Assembly (NCBI RefSeq): GCF_010365285.1
Contig: NZ_CP048286.1
Span: forward strand, 2,680,501-2,744,500
Reading direction: 5' to 3'
Source of the DNA: Paenibacillus rhizovicinus
Lineage (GTDB): Bacteria; Bacillota; Bacilli; Paenibacillales; Paenibacillaceae
Length of the DNA: 64,000 nucleotides
Shown: positions 53,557 through 63,288 of the stretch, in pieces
How the letters are laid out: each line of letters begins with the position of its first letter
How positions within the stretch are numbered: the stretch's first letter is position 1
The notes under the pieces: generated by a model
Told to the model about the DNA's origin: nothing
Databases searched by the model: none
Seen by the model: only the letters and a program-made list of their open reading frames with translations
Position numbers and translations under genes: made by a program

Positions 53557-54417
53557 TTATTGGTTATGCTCCAGCAGAAACTCCCGGAGTGCCTCGCGCC
53601 ATGGCCGCAGATCATATAATCCATTCTGACGAATTGCCGCGTGATCCATCACCGAATAAGACGGACGTGGCGCCGGGCGTGGGAACTGCTCTGTTGTACA
53701 GGGCTCAGTGCGAACAGGCATACCGCTCTCTTCGAATATCGCCTGCGCAAACTCGTACCATGAACAGGTGCCCGTATTCGATGCGTGATACACCCCATAC
53801 TTCTCCGTCTGCATCAGATCGATCAAGAAAGCCCCTAAATCGCGTGTAAACGTAGGTGAGCCGATCTGATCCGCCACCACGGTAAGTGAGTCCCGCTCCC
53901 CCGCGAGCTTCAGCATCGTTTTCACAAAGTTGTTGCCATATTTGCCGTACACCCATGATGTACGCACGATGAACCACCGGCTCGACAAACTTTGCAGTAA
54001 CACTTCCCCTGCACGCTTCGACTTACCGTAAACGGATTGCGGATTCGTGTTATCATACTCGTCGTATGGCGCTGTACCGCGACCATCGAATACATAGTCA
54101 GTGCTGACATAGAGCAGCTTAATGCCAAGCTCCTCCGCCGCGATTGCCAGATTGCGCGTACCTAACGCGTTCACGCGATAGGCCTTCTCCGGTTCTGACT
54201 CCGCCTTATCGACTGCAGTATAAGCAGCAGCATGCACCACTCCGTCTGGCTTTACTTCCCCCAGCACTTCACGGCAACGTGCAAGATCTGTTATATCTAG
54301 CTGGTCTCGGCCGAATCCAACGATATGCACGCGGTCATTGCTCAGATGAACCAGTTCTTGACCTAATTGTCCATTCGCCCCTGTCACCAGCAGCCTTACC
54401 ACCGCATCCGCGCTCAT
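53557..54417 (-). CDS. rmlD: dTDP-4-dehydrorhamnose reductase
   Basis: Last step of dTDP-L-rhamnose synthesis, NAD(P)H-dependent. 286 residues, SDR fold: LLVTGANGQLGQELVHL, STDYVFDGRG and the catalytic YGKSK in NPQSVYGKSKRAGE. AGGAGG precedes the ATG and overlaps the rmlB stop region. Last gene of the rmlACBD order. Confidence 0.95.
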   Translation of the reverse strand: MSADAVVRLLVTGANGQLGQELVHLSNDRVHIVGFGRDQLDITDLARCREVLGEVKPDGVVHAAAYTAVDKAESEPEKAYRVNALGTRNLAIAAEELGIKLLYVSTDYVFDGRGTAPYDEYDNTNPQSVYGKSKRAGEVLLQSLSSRWFIVRTSWVYGKYGNNFVKTMLKLAGERDSLTVVADQIGSPTFTRDLGAFLIDLMQTEKYGVYHASNTGTCSWYEFAQAIFEESGMPVRTEPCTTEQFPRPAPRPSYSVMDHAAIRQNGLYDLRPWREALREFLLEHNQ

Positions 54418-54420
54418 CCG

Positions 54421-55437
54421 TTAGCCTCCTAGACGTTCCCCATACTGCTTATCGTAATAATCGCGATAACCGCCTGACTTTACTTGCTCCATCCATTCTT
54501 GATTGCTCAAATACCAGCGGATGGTTTCAACGATGCCCGATTCATAATTATACTTCGGCTGCCAGCCAAGCTCCGTGCGAATCTTCGTCGCATCAATCGC
54601 GTAACGGCGATCATGACCTAGACGATCCGTTACGAACGTAATAAGCGACTCCGGCTTGCCAAGCTCCTGCAAAATCGTCCTCACAACTTGCAGATTATTC
54701 CGCTCATTGTTGCCGCCGACGTTGTACACCTCGCCATTCACGCCTTTGCGAATCACGAGATCGATTGCGCTGCAGTGATCCTCAACGTAGAGCCAGTCAC
54801 GCACGTTCAGACCATCACCGTACACTGGCAGCTGCTTGTCCGCGAGCGCGTTCTGAATCATCAACGGAATCAATTTTTCCGGAAATTGATAGGGACCGTA
54901 GTTGTTCGAGCAACGCGTAATGTTCACGGACAATCCGAACGTCTCATGGTACGCGCGCACGAGCAGATCGGCTCCTGCCTTGCTTGCGGAGTAAGGACTA
55001 TTCGCGGCTAGCGGCGTCGTTTCACTGAACAGTCCCGTGTCGCCGAGCGTACCGTATACTTCATCCGTCGAAACCTGGACAAACTTGCGAACCTTAAACT
55101 CCTTCGCCAAGTCGAGCAAGGTTTGCGTCCCCAGAATGTTCGTGCGTACGAAGACATCCGGTTCCAGAATACTGCGATCAACATGCGACTCCGCCGCGAA
55201 GTTGACGACTACATCTATCCCCTGCTCGAAAAGAGGCCGAAGCGCTTCGCGACTCGTGATGTCGACACGAGCGAATTGGTAATTCGGCTCGTTCTCTACA
55301 GCATGTAAGTTTTCGAGGTTCCCTGCATAGGTTAGCGAATCCACATTAATAATTCTATCTTCCGGATGCTCTCTCAGCATGTAATGCACAAAGTTGCTGC
55401 CGATAAACCCGGCGCCGCCGGTAACAAGCATACGCAT
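54421..55437 (-). CDS. rmlB: dTDP-glucose 4,6-dehydratase
   Basis: Second enzyme of dTDP-L-rhamnose synthesis. 338 residues, extended SDR: MLVTGGAGFIGSNFVHYML, STDEVYGTLGD (active-site Thr-Asp-Glu) and YSASKAGADLLV. I take the ATG at 55437, nine bases after the rmlC stop; a GTG at 55449 would overlap rmlC. Confidence 0.97.
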   Translation of the reverse strand: MRMLVTGGAGFIGSNFVHYMLREHPEDRIINVDSLTYAGNLENLHAVENEPNYQFARVDITSREALRPLFEQGIDVVVNFAAESHVDRSILEPDVFVRTNILGTQTLLDLAKEFKVRKFVQVSTDEVYGTLGDTGLFSETTPLAANSPYSASKAGADLLVRAYHETFGLSVNITRCSNNYGPYQFPEKLIPLMIQNALADKQLPVYGDGLNVRDWLYVEDHCSAIDLVIRKGVNGEVYNVGGNNERNNLQVVRTILQELGKPESLITFVTDRLGHDRRYAIDATKIRTELGWQPKYNYESGIVETIRWYLSNQEWMEQVKSGGYRDYYDKQYGERLGG

Positions 55438-55445
55438 AGTTAGTC

Positions 55446-56006
55446 TCACCCTTCGAATGTATAATTGTGCTCGGCCTGTGCGAGGGGCGGATGCTTCTCA
55501 TCTTTGCCCGACAGTATCGGCGTGCTGATCGGCCAGTCAATCGACAGCCCCGGATCGTTCCATGCAATGCCGCGGTCATGTTCGGGTGCATAATAATCGT
55601 CCACTTTGTACAGAAACTCTGTATTCGGCTCAAGCGTGCAATATCCATGCGCGAAGCCCTTCGGGACGAGTAGCTGACGCTTGTTCTCCGCCGACAGTAT
55701 GAAACCTTCCCATTGTCCATACGTAGGTGAACCACGACGCAAATCAACAATGACATCGTAGACCGCACCGGCCGTCACTCGCACGAGCTTCGTCTGTGCC
55801 TTAGGGCTTAATTGATAATGCAGCCCTCTAAGCACGCCGACCTCGACGGAAAAGGCGTGATTATCTTGCACGAACGCATGGTTTAATCCCTGCTCCGCGA
55901 AGCGCTGTGCATTGTATGATTCCATGAAGAAACCGCGATGATCACCGAACACCGCCGGTTCGATCAGCTTTGCGCCTATGAACTTCGTATCGATGACTTT
56001 CATCAT
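55446..56006 (-). CDS. rmlC: dTDP-4-dehydrorhamnose 3,5-epimerase
   Basis: Third pathway enzyme, cupin fold, 186 residues: FGDHRGFFMESYN, LRGLHYQLSPKAQTKLVRV (with the catalytic His), and VPKGFAHGYCTLEPNTEFLYK with the Asp/Tyr partners. GTTTCTG-like spacing aside, AAAGGGTG precedes the ATG. Confidence 0.96.
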   Translation of the reverse strand: MMKVIDTKFIGAKLIEPAVFGDHRGFFMESYNAQRFAEQGLNHAFVQDNHAFSVEVGVLRGLHYQLSPKAQTKLVRVTAGAVYDVIVDLRRGSPTYGQWEGFILSAENKRQLLVPKGFAHGYCTLEPNTEFLYKVDDYYAPEHDRGIAWNDPGLSIDWPISTPILSGKDEKHPPLAQAEHNYTFEG

Positions 56007-56028
56007 TTCAGCAACACCCTTTCTAAAC

Positions 56029-56772
56029 TTACAACTTCAACTTGCCGAAGTCCTCGCCGAACAATAGATCCTGCGCCAGTTCATTAGCTTTCGCCAGCGA
56101 CGCATGCGTACCTGCATCCGTCCACCAGCCTTCAAGCACATCGTATCCCAGCTCGCCGCGATTAATATACTCATTGTTAACGTCCGTGATTTCCAGTTCC
56201 CCTCGTGCAGAAGGTTTGAGTGTCTTCACAATATCAAACACCTGCGAGTCGAACATGTAGATTCCTGTCACTGCATAGCTGCTCTTAGGCATAGAAGGTT
56301 TCTCTTCAATTGAAACAATTCGATCTCCATCCAGCTCAGGCACGCCGTAGCGCTTCGGATCATGCACCTCTTGAATAAGGAGCTTTGCACCTTTACCTTG
56401 CCTACGAAATCCCTGCACATATGGCGCGATGCTATCCGAGAATACATTGTCGCCCAAAATCACGACCATCGAGTCACTTCCGACGAAATGTTCAGCAAGC
56501 CCTAGCGCCTGCGCGATGCCGCCCGCTTCATCTTGCACCTTGTAAGTGAACGAGACGCCCATCTCTACACCGCTGCCGAGCAGATTAACCACATCGCCCA
56601 TGTGATCCTTCCCGGTGACGATTAAGATGTCAATAATATCCGCTTCCTTCAACTTAGCTATCGCATGGAAAATCATCGGATACTTACCAACTGGCAGCAA
56701 GTGCTTGTTCGTTACTTTCGTAAGTGGATACAGACGCGATCCTGTACCTCCTGCAAGAACGATACCTTTCAT
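56029..56772 (-). CDS. rmlA: Glucose-1-phosphate thymidylyltransferase (short type)
   Basis: Makes dTDP-glucose from dTTP and glucose-1-phosphate. 247 residues, shorter than the enteric 290-residue RmlA because the C-terminal allosteric helices are missing, as in many Firmicutes. Signature LAGGTGSRLYPLTKVTNKHLL, and VVILGDNVFSDSI. The ATG at 56772 has GGAG eight bases upstream; a GTG three codons earlier is less well placed. First gene of the rml group. Confidence 0.95.
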   Translation of the reverse strand: MKGIVLAGGTGSRLYPLTKVTNKHLLPVGKYPMIFHAIAKLKEADIIDILIVTGKDHMGDVVNLLGSGVEMGVSFTYKVQDEAGGIAQALGLAEHFVGSDSMVVILGDNVFSDSIAPYVQGFRRQGKGAKLLIQEVHDPKRYGVPELDGDRIVSIEEKPSMPKSSYAVTGIYMFDSQVFDIVKTLKPSARGELEITDVNNEYINRGELGYDVLEGWWTDAGTHASLAKANELAQDLLFGEDFGKLKL

Positions 56773-56864
56773 TGTTGACACTCCATTCCTAGATAATTAT
56801 TATGATTTAAGTACTCCACAATGCACGCTAAATATTCGTCGTATCGGAGAAGTGTCGAAGTTAT

Positions 56865-56972
56865 TCAAACAATGAAATCAGTCTCATCAGGGACTACAAT
56901 ATCATCATGTGCATCAAGAACGGAAGATAGCAATGTAGTACCTGACCTAGGCGAGCCAAAAATAATAAACAT
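56865..56972 (-). pseudogene. Sulfotransferase gene remnant (first 35 codons)
   Basis: From the ATG at 56972 the frame reads MFIIFGSPRSGTTLLSSVLD and on to a TGA at 56865. SPRSGTTLL is the PAPS 5'-phosphosulfate-binding loop at the extreme N-terminus of sulfotransferases, which normally run to 250-350 residues. The rest of the gene is absent, and unrelated sequence leads into rmlA. It lies 22 bases after gmhA on the same strand, so it was probably the next gene of the heptose operon before a deletion or recombination. Confidence 0.75.
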
Positions 56973-56994
56973 TTTAATGTCTAGGTCTCCATAA

Positions 56995-57627
56995 TCATAC
57001 AAAGAAATATTTCTCTAGCAGAATACAAATCGCATGGTATATTGGTAAATGCCTTTCTTGTATATCAGGAGTACTGTCTAACGGGACTCGAATCACAACA
57101 TCACATAACGATGCCATTTTCCCACCGTCTCTTCCTGTCAAACCAATAGTGATTAGACCTTGGGCCTTTGCAACCTGGATTGCACGAATAACATTCTTTG
57201 AGTTTCCAGATGTTGAAATTCCAAGTAGAACATCATTCACTCTGCCTAATCCATAAACTTGTTGAGCAAAAACAAACTCTGGATTCATATCATTCGCATA
57301 TGCCGTCCAGAACGAGGTTGCCCCAACAAGAGAAATCGTTGGCAGCGCTCCTTGCAATTGATCAGCTATAGCATGTCCTTCCCCAGGAAAAAGGGCTTCG
57401 AGCTTACTCTGATGAGCCTCAGGGAGAGCACGCCTTAACATAAAACCCTTCATGAGTTCACCTGCAATGTGCTCACAATCAGCTGCCGATCCTCCATTCC
57501 CGCAAAGTAGCAGTTTCCCTCCCTCGCGGAAGCTATCTCGCATTTTTGTAAAGACTACTTGTATATCGCTTAGGCATACTTCAAGTTCTGGATACTTAGT
57601 AACAAGCTGTTCTAGTGTAATATCCAT
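56995..57627 (-). CDS. gmhA: Sedoheptulose-7-phosphate isomerase
   Basis: First step of heptose nucleotide synthesis. 210 residues with a SIS domain: LLLCGNGGSAADCEHIAGELM, LGISTSGNSKNVIRA and the C-terminal HAICILLEKYF. An insertion-like segment (about residues 66-90, ALPEAHQSKLEALFPG) is typical of GmhA from heptose-glycan clusters in Gram-positives. Produces D-glycero-D-manno-heptose-7-phosphate. Confidence 0.93.
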   Translation of the reverse strand: MDITLEQLVTKYPELEVCLSDIQVVFTKMRDSFREGGKLLLCGNGGSAADCEHIAGELMKGFMLRRALPEAHQSKLEALFPGEGHAIADQLQGALPTISLVGATSFWTAYANDMNPEFVFAQQVYGLGRVNDVLLGISTSGNSKNVIRAIQVAKAQGLITIGLTGRDGGKMASLCDVVIRVPLDSTPDIQERHLPIYHAICILLEKYFFV

Positions 57628-57654
57628 AGTTCCCTCCGTGCGTGCTTAATAAGT

Positions 57655-58746
57655 TTATTTAACAGTTCTATCTTGGGATATAAATTTGGTCCTAAATAAG
57701 TGACTAATTGAGATTCTTTTAAGTTTTAAAGCATGCTTTTCAACTAAATGCCATGATATTATGGACAAAATAAGTGTGATGATAAACGATATAATAAAAT
57801 TCATAAACGGACTCTTCATTGTTCCTCCATTTAGATATACTACTAACTGCTGAACAGGAAATGCAAATATATACATTCCGTACGAAAAATCACCAAAACG
57901 CGAAACCCATGTTAGTCGAATATCAGGAGATAGAGCTAAATATATAATAAGATATCCCCCAATAAAAACAAAAAGCTCCGGCCCTAGCCCACCATGCCAT
58001 GTTGAGAATAACAGTAACACAACACAAAATATTGCAACTAAACGATCGATTCGAATATAATCCCTAAACGAATACAGTAACATACCGGCAGAAAAGTAAA
58101 GTCCAAATTCAAAAAAATCTCTGATATGAATCGTTCCAACGCTTTTATCAACAAGCCATGTTTGATAGTAGGTCAATGTTAAAAACATAAAAAATACAAA
58201 CAGGACCACTCGCTTGTCAACCAAAAGTCTTGTTACACCAAGTATGGCAATCATAATATAAAATGTAAATTCATACTCTAATGTCCACAAAGACCCATTA
58301 ACACTTTGCGGATACACATTACCTTCAAAAACACCAGGTAAGATATATCTAACGGAATATAAAAACAACATTTTAAAATAATCATAAGTTTGATGATTGT
58401 TAAAATAATCACTAGGAGACAGTGTAGAAACCAAAGGACCGAGTACGAGACTAGAAAGAGCTAGAGCAAACAAAAGTCCTGGAATAACACGCAAAATCCG
58501 CGCCTTAAAATACATCACTACGCTAGGATTTCTCAAAAAACTACTCATAATTAAAAAGCCACTAATGAGAAAAAAGATTTTCACACCCAAACTCCCATAA
58601 GAATTCAAAACAAATGGAACTGGAACCTCAGCATGCCCTGTTAATGGATATGAGTGCGAAAATATTACTAGAGTAGCAGCGAATAACCGTAAAAAATCAA
58701 AGTTGTTTGCTTTTTGATTTAAATGCTCAGCTATTGATTTGGACAT
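57655..58746 (-). CDS. Acyltransferase family 3 membrane protein
   Basis: A 363-residue integral membrane O-acyltransferase of the OafA/YrhL type with about ten helices. NNFDFLRLFAATLVIFSHSYPLTG holds the conserved R and H, followed by FFLISGFLI and RILRVIPGLLFAL. Probably adds acetyl or similar groups to the glycan. The ATG at 58746 avoids the 56-base overlap that a start at 58836 would cause. Strongly AT-rich like its neighbours. Confidence 0.9.
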   Translation of the reverse strand: MSKSIAEHLNQKANNFDFLRLFAATLVIFSHSYPLTGHAEVPVPFVLNSYGSLGVKIFFLISGFLIMSSFLRNPSVVMYFKARILRVIPGLLFALALSSLVLGPLVSTLSPSDYFNNHQTYDYFKMLFLYSVRYILPGVFEGNVYPQSVNGSLWTLEYEFTFYIMIAILGVTRLLVDKRVVLFVFFMFLTLTYYQTWLVDKSVGTIHIRDFFEFGLYFSAGMLLYSFRDYIRIDRLVAIFCVVLLLFSTWHGGLGPELFVFIGGYLIIYLALSPDIRLTWVSRFGDFSYGMYIFAFPVQQLVVYLNGGTMKSPFMNFIISFIITLILSIISWHLVEKHALKLKRISISHLFRTKFISQDRTVK

Positions 58747-58780
58747 AACCTCTTCACCTTCTATCCCAGCTTCTGAAACC

Positions 58781-60982
58781 TTAGGTAACGTTAATGGAAT
58801 TGATAATGAACGAGAGATCTCTTGTGTCCTTACCAATGCCTGCTTTTGCAGGGTTTACTGCACTATTCGCCTGTAATGTCAGTTGAACAGATGTCGACTC
58901 CCCTATAACTTTTTTGATCTGTTCCTTATCTATATGGAAGGAAAGCTCACCATCTTCAACAAAAGCTTGACTTGCGATGATTTTATCATTTATTACAATA
59001 TCAACTTTCAGTTCTTTAAACTGACTATTTGATTTCTTGTAAAGACTGACTGGTACAGAACCTTTAATGTCAATACTCGAATTTGGTGTTACTTCCAACT
59101 GAATTTTCGACACCTGACCTACCCACGCATACTTACTCCCGCTATCTCCTTCAATTTGGTAAGATCCTTTCAAAACACTGGTACTGCCCTCTAAAGTCTC
59201 ATCCCACTTAGCGTTCGCATCAAACCCGTTTAACTTCTTTTGCTGCTTGCCAGAGTTACTATTCAAATTGCGAAATGCCGTCAAAGCTGACCCTTGGTTT
59301 CCTTCAAAGTCATACACATTTCCCTCTTGAATGAAACTATACAGTTTGATGTCATCAATTTGCACTTCACCGTTTAGATCACTAAATGAAAGATTATAGT
59401 CTTTCAATTTATCGATAGGAATTTCCAATTCATAATTCTCAACTTCAGGTGTAACTTCTTTTACAACTACTTCATCTCCAATCTTGATACTTAATTTCGC
59501 AGGTTCCTTATCCGCCTTTGCAATAAACGATAATTTCACGTTCTGTCCGAACCCTGAATAAAAGTCTCTTTGTTTGGGAATTGATTGACCTACAGTGCCG
59601 CCTTCGCTCAGTAGAACACTGTAATCTTCATCCCCGTTCTTCACAACCTGCGCTTCTCCACTCACTAACCAGCCCTTGTCTTTAAGAGCGAACGACGGAT
59701 TGTAGACAGTACTAGCTGCATAACTCCTATAATTCCAAATAGCATAACCGTTAGTGTATTTATTGAGCGCGGCGGCGGATTTCTCTACGAATGAGTTTAG
59801 TTCAGATAACTTGACTTTCGTATTATGATTAAAGGCAGGAGTATTATCCATATAGAGAAATTGGTCGATGAAAAACAAACGACCATCTAAATTTTGATTG
59901 ATGGTTTTGAATAGATCTTGCTGACGTTTAAGTGCCTCTGCCGCCGAATCCTCATTCCCATTATTCTCAGCTCCCATAGCAGGAGAATAATAGCCTGCAG
60001 TGTATACTGCTCCTGGAAGCTTATATGTGTCCTTGTGTGAGTACCAGTAAATACTTCCATCCTTCATATCTATTGGATCTGAGTCAATGCGCGCTTCCAT
60101 CGATAAAGTAGGGAAAACCCGCTGGGCAGGTACAAAAAATCTATTTACAATTTCAGAATCCATAAACTCATAAAACAAAGCAAAAGCTTCACTTTTACGT
60201 TCCGGAGTTGGAACTTGATCCCATGTACTAAATTCCGAATCATATTTCTCGGACACTTGACTAAGTGTGTATTTATTTTTCAAAAACGTTTGAAACCCTA
60301 TCTCTTTTGAAAATTCAAGCCGAGCTGCAGGATCGGTTGTGTTCGACGCCTCATCAACCACACCCCAAAAATCCTCCCATGTGATAAAGCCCATTGTCAC
60401 GTTCGGATAATCCTTTATTTGAGTATATATCTCCTTGATATAATCCAGCCACGCATTATAAACGGTAGGATCGGTGTATAATTTTCTCACACGATCGACA
60501 TGGGACATTTCAACATCCGGACTATAATCCCATGCATAACCCACTCTTAGAATCACTTTCAAGCCTTTCTCGTCAGCCTTCTCTATAAGCATTTTTAGTC
60601 TTCCAAAGAGATCTTGGTTATAGCTAACAGGGGATATATGAGGTTGTGCTTCTCCCCATGGAATAACCAAAATAATTGTATTGAACCCGTCGTTTTTAAT
60701 TTTCGAAAAATCATTACCAGCGCCTGATAAATCCGATGACCAAAAGTTTACTGGCCATTCATTACCAAAATAATGTACCCCTTTAATAAACTCTTTTGAC
60801 ACCTCTACTTGAGGCGAGGGGCTACTTATGTCGGATGGTTCACTCGTAGGGGCCCCTGAATTGGCTACAACATTTTGGCTTTGTGAATGATCAGAATCGT
60901 TCAATTCGTTTCTTATTATTAACGCTGAATATAATAGGACTACGCCAACGATAATTGCTAATCTCAAATATTTCTTTTTCAC
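58781..60982 (-). CDS. Membrane-anchored glycoside-hydrolase-like protein
   Basis: A 733-residue protein of unknown specificity. It has a signal anchor (7-23), a Ser/Pro-rich linker (30-60), a clan-A TIM barrel (about 65-430) and two C-terminal beta-sandwich regions resembling carbohydrate-binding modules (about 440-560 and 590-733). Barrel landmarks are IKNDGFNTIILVIPWGEAQ, KVILRVGYAWDYS and the likely acid/base E203 in MGFITWEDFWG. The nucleophile is uncertain, perhaps near FFIDQFLYMDN. GTG start after GGGGTGA. Within a glycan cluster it may trim or release the polymer. Confidence 0.75.
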   Translation of the reverse strand: MKKKYLRLAIIVGVVLLYSALIIRNELNDSDHSQSQNVVANSGAPTSEPSDISSPSPQVEVSKEFIKGVHYFGNEWPVNFWSSDLSGAGNDFSKIKNDGFNTIILVIPWGEAQPHISPVSYNQDLFGRLKMLIEKADEKGLKVILRVGYAWDYSPDVEMSHVDRVRKLYTDPTVYNAWLDYIKEIYTQIKDYPNVTMGFITWEDFWGVVDEASNTTDPAARLEFSKEIGFQTFLKNKYTLSQVSEKYDSEFSTWDQVPTPERKSEAFALFYEFMDSEIVNRFFVPAQRVFPTLSMEARIDSDPIDMKDGSIYWYSHKDTYKLPGAVYTAGYYSPAMGAENNGNEDSAAEALKRQQDLFKTINQNLDGRLFFIDQFLYMDNTPAFNHNTKVKLSELNSFVEKSAAALNKYTNGYAIWNYRSYAASTVYNPSFALKDKGWLVSGEAQVVKNGDEDYSVLLSEGGTVGQSIPKQRDFYSGFGQNVKLSFIAKADKEPAKLSIKIGDEVVVKEVTPEVENYELEIPIDKLKDYNLSFSDLNGEVQIDDIKLYSFIQEGNVYDFEGNQGSALTAFRNLNSNSGKQQKKLNGFDANAKWDETLEGSTSVLKGSYQIEGDSGSKYAWVGQVSKIQLEVTPNSSIDIKGSVPVSLYKKSNSQFKELKVDIVINDKIIASQAFVEDGELSFHIDKEQIKKVIGESTSVQLTLQANSAVNPAKAGIGKDTRDLSFIINSINVT

Positions 60983-61012
60983 ATTTCACCCCGAAAATCT
61001 TAGGTAATTTAT

Positions 61013-61555
61013 TTATAGATCAATAATTTGCATTAAACTGTGTATGATCACATCAGCTAATGACGACTTATTATGATTATCATTTTGTTGATTAAGTAAG
61101 ACGTTTTTATTTACGCCTGCTTTTTTTCCTGCTTGTATGTCCGATTCCTTGTCTCCGATTAATATCGAACTGTCGAGATTAATATCATATTCTCTCACAG
61201 CCTTCAACAACATCCCAGGATTCGGTTTACGATCAAAGCTATCTTGCTTATAAGAACCAATCCCATGTTCCGGATGATACGGACAGTAATAAACTTGTGT
61301 AATATGAATTCCTTTATCGGCCAGTTGCTGTATCATCCAATCATTCAGCCGATTAAAATCATCTTCTGTGTAATACCCTCTTCCTATCCCTGCCTGATTG
61401 GTAATTACGATGAGAAGATAACCTTGCTCTTGAAAATAACCCAGGACATCTAAAATGCCATCCATAAACTCAAAATCTTCTATCCGATAAACATAATTTT
61501 TTTCTACATTTATAACCCCATCACGGTCGAGGAACAGCGCCTTAAATTCACTCAT
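61013..61555 (-). CDS. gmhB: D-glycero-D-manno-heptose 1,7-bisphosphate phosphatase
   Basis: Removes the C7 phosphate from heptose-1,7-bisphosphate. 180 residues, HAD fold of the HisB-N/GmhB group: nucleophile in [28 protein letters not shown], zinc-site cysteine/histidines in [10 protein letters not shown], and [16 protein letters not shown]. Overlaps hddC by eight bases. Confidence 0.94.
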   Translation of the reverse strand: MSEFKALFLDRDGVINVEKNYVYRIEDFEFMDGILDVLGYFQEQGYLLIVITNQAGIGRGYYTEDDFNRLNDWMIQQLADKGIHITQVYYCPYHPEHGIGSYKQDSFDRKPNPGMLLKAVREYDINLDSSILIGDKESDIQAGKKAGVNKNVLLNQQNDNHNKSSLADVIIHSLMQIIDL

Positions 61556-62243
61556 AGAATAGCTCCTTCTCTGCTCGATGATAGTCGGCAGGAATGCCTA
61601 TATCTATAAAGTAACCCTCGCTCTTGTAAGCGAGAAATCGCTTGTTGCCGTAATACATCTGCATATACTCGGTTTCAAAAGAGAAGCGCTCAGGTATTGA
61701 GTCGTGCATCAGCTCGCTTCTATTCAGAATATATACACCGCCGTTAATGTATCCCTGATCCATAGCTTGTTTCTCTTTAAAGCCTTCGATCCGATTGTCA
61801 TCGGCCAGCAACAGAGTTCCGTACCGGTCAAAGTCATACATCTGTTTCGCACCGATTGTTAATGCAGCTTGATTCTCCCTGTGGAAGGACAACATGGCCT
61901 GGAGATCAGCAATTTCGAAGAACGTGTCTCCATTCAAGATAGCCACTTGTTCAGACTTCACTTGAGACAGCCCTTTCTTTATGGCCCCTCCGGTACCAAG
62001 AGGCTCGTCTTCAACAGAGTAAAGCAAACTTAAAGTTTTATATACATCGCCATAATAAGCATGGATTACCTCATGTTTGTAACCTGTGCAAAGAACCGCA
62101 CGACTTATACCGTTACTAATGAGATACTCGAATAAGTAGGTTAGAAAGGGGACTCCCCGAATAGGAGCCATCGGCTTAGGGACGTCAGCTACGACTTCTC
62201 TTAATCGTGTCCCGAATCCACCTGCTAGAATAATAGCTTCCAT
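61548..62243 (-). CDS. hddC: D-glycero-alpha-D-manno-heptose-1-phosphate guanylyltransferase
   Basis: Couples heptose-1-phosphate with GTP to GDP-heptose. 231 residues, nucleotidyltransferase fold: [33 protein letters not shown] and [13 protein letters not shown] specificity is inferred from its place beside hddA. ATG at 62243 chosen because GGGGGGAG lies six bases upstream. Confidence 0.9.
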   Translation of the reverse strand: MEAIILAGGFGTRLREVVADVPKPMAPIRGVPFLTYLFEYLISNGISRAVLCTGYKHEVIHAYYGDVYKTLSLLYSVEDEPLGTGGAIKKGLSQVKSEQVAILNGDTFFEIADLQAMLSFHRENQAALTIGAKQMYDFDRYGTLLLADDNRIEGFKEKQAMDQGYINGGVYILNRSELMHDSIPERFSFETEYMQMYYGNKRFLAYKSEGYFIDIGIPADYHRAEKELFYE

Positions 62244-62262
62244 CGTTCTCCCCCCTGGATTT

Positions 62263-63288
62263 TTAGACACGCCAAGCCTCTGCACCATTCTTGGTGAAAT
62301 GGAAATTCATTGTACTTCCATCTTGCTTGTTCAACTGTTCGATTACACGAAGTCTCCGCACAGGATCGACCATGAACATCATAAACCCGCCGCCGCCAGC
62401 TCCGGATACCTTGCCAGAGTAAGCCCCAGCTTCGATCGCTATATCGTAAATTTGATCAATGTGAGAATTTGTTATGGATGTTGCCATTCGCTTCTTTGCT
62501 TCCCACGACTTACCGAGGTATTGTGCGAAGGTTAAGACATCGCCCTTGAGCACAGCCTCCTTCATCAACAGCGCATCCGCTTTCAGCTCATGCATGGCCT
62601 CAATCGATTTAGCGTCTTTCTGCTCAGCACTTTTCACCTGTTCGTCTATGATCTTCGCAGATTCCCGAGATGCCCCTGTGTAATATAGAACAATGGAATG
62701 TTCAAGCTCATTCACGATCCATTGTTTTACACGTAGTGGATTTACAATAACTCTCTCTTGATCGTAAAACTCAATAAAGTTAACTCCACCAAATGTAGCA
62801 GCATATTGATCTTGGCGACCACCGCTTAATCCTACATCAACACGCTCGATATGATAGGCCAGTTGGGCCATGTCATACTCCCCGAGCGGAAGATTCAACC
62901 ATTCGCAATAGGCTTGCAGAATAGCCACCACCATTGTCGAGGAGGAGCCCAATCCAGATCCAGCCGGCGCATCAGAGTACGTTGTCATTTTAAAGGAGAG
63001 CGGCTGGCCTCCATTGTATTCTTTCACGATGCAATTGTAGACACCTTTATGCAAGCTCAAATGGCCATCCAATTCTAGCGTCGATAAAGACTCGCTTTCA
63101 TAGTACTCACCCCGATCAGCTGCGTAGAAAGACAGCTTCTCATCGTTCGTAACTTCAATGGTGCAATAGGCGTACATGTCAATCGTCGCATTAAGTACAT
63201 AACCGCCATACTCATTGCAATAAGGTGATACATCTGTTCCACCGCCACCAAGACCTAATCGCAGCGGAGCTTTAGCTCGTATAATCAT
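62263..63288 (-). CDS. hddA: D-glycero-alpha-D-manno-heptose-7-phosphate kinase
   Basis: Phosphorylates heptose-7-phosphate at C1 in alpha configuration, the branch leading to GDP- rather than ADP-heptose. 341 residues, GHMP kinase: [20 protein letters not shown], the ATP loop [19 protein letters not shown], and [15 protein letters not shown]. Its ATG overlaps the stop of the upstream glycosyltransferase. Confidence 0.93.
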   Translation of the reverse strand: MIIRAKAPLRLGLGGGGTDVSPYCNEYGGYVLNATIDMYAYCTIEVTNDEKLSFYAADRGEYYESESLSTLELDGHLSLHKGVYNCIVKEYNGGQPLSFKMTTYSDAPAGSGLGSSSTMVVAILQAYCEWLNLPLGEYDMAQLAYHIERVDVGLSGGRQDQYAATFGGVNFIEFYDQERVIVNPLRVKQWIVNELEHSIVLYYTGASRESAKIIDEQVKSAEQKDAKSIEAMHELKADALLMKEAVLKGDVLTFAQYLGKSWEAKKRMATSITNSHIDQIYDIAIEAGAYSGKVSGAGGGGFMMFMVDPVRRLRVIEQLNKQDGSTMNFHFTKNGAEAWRV

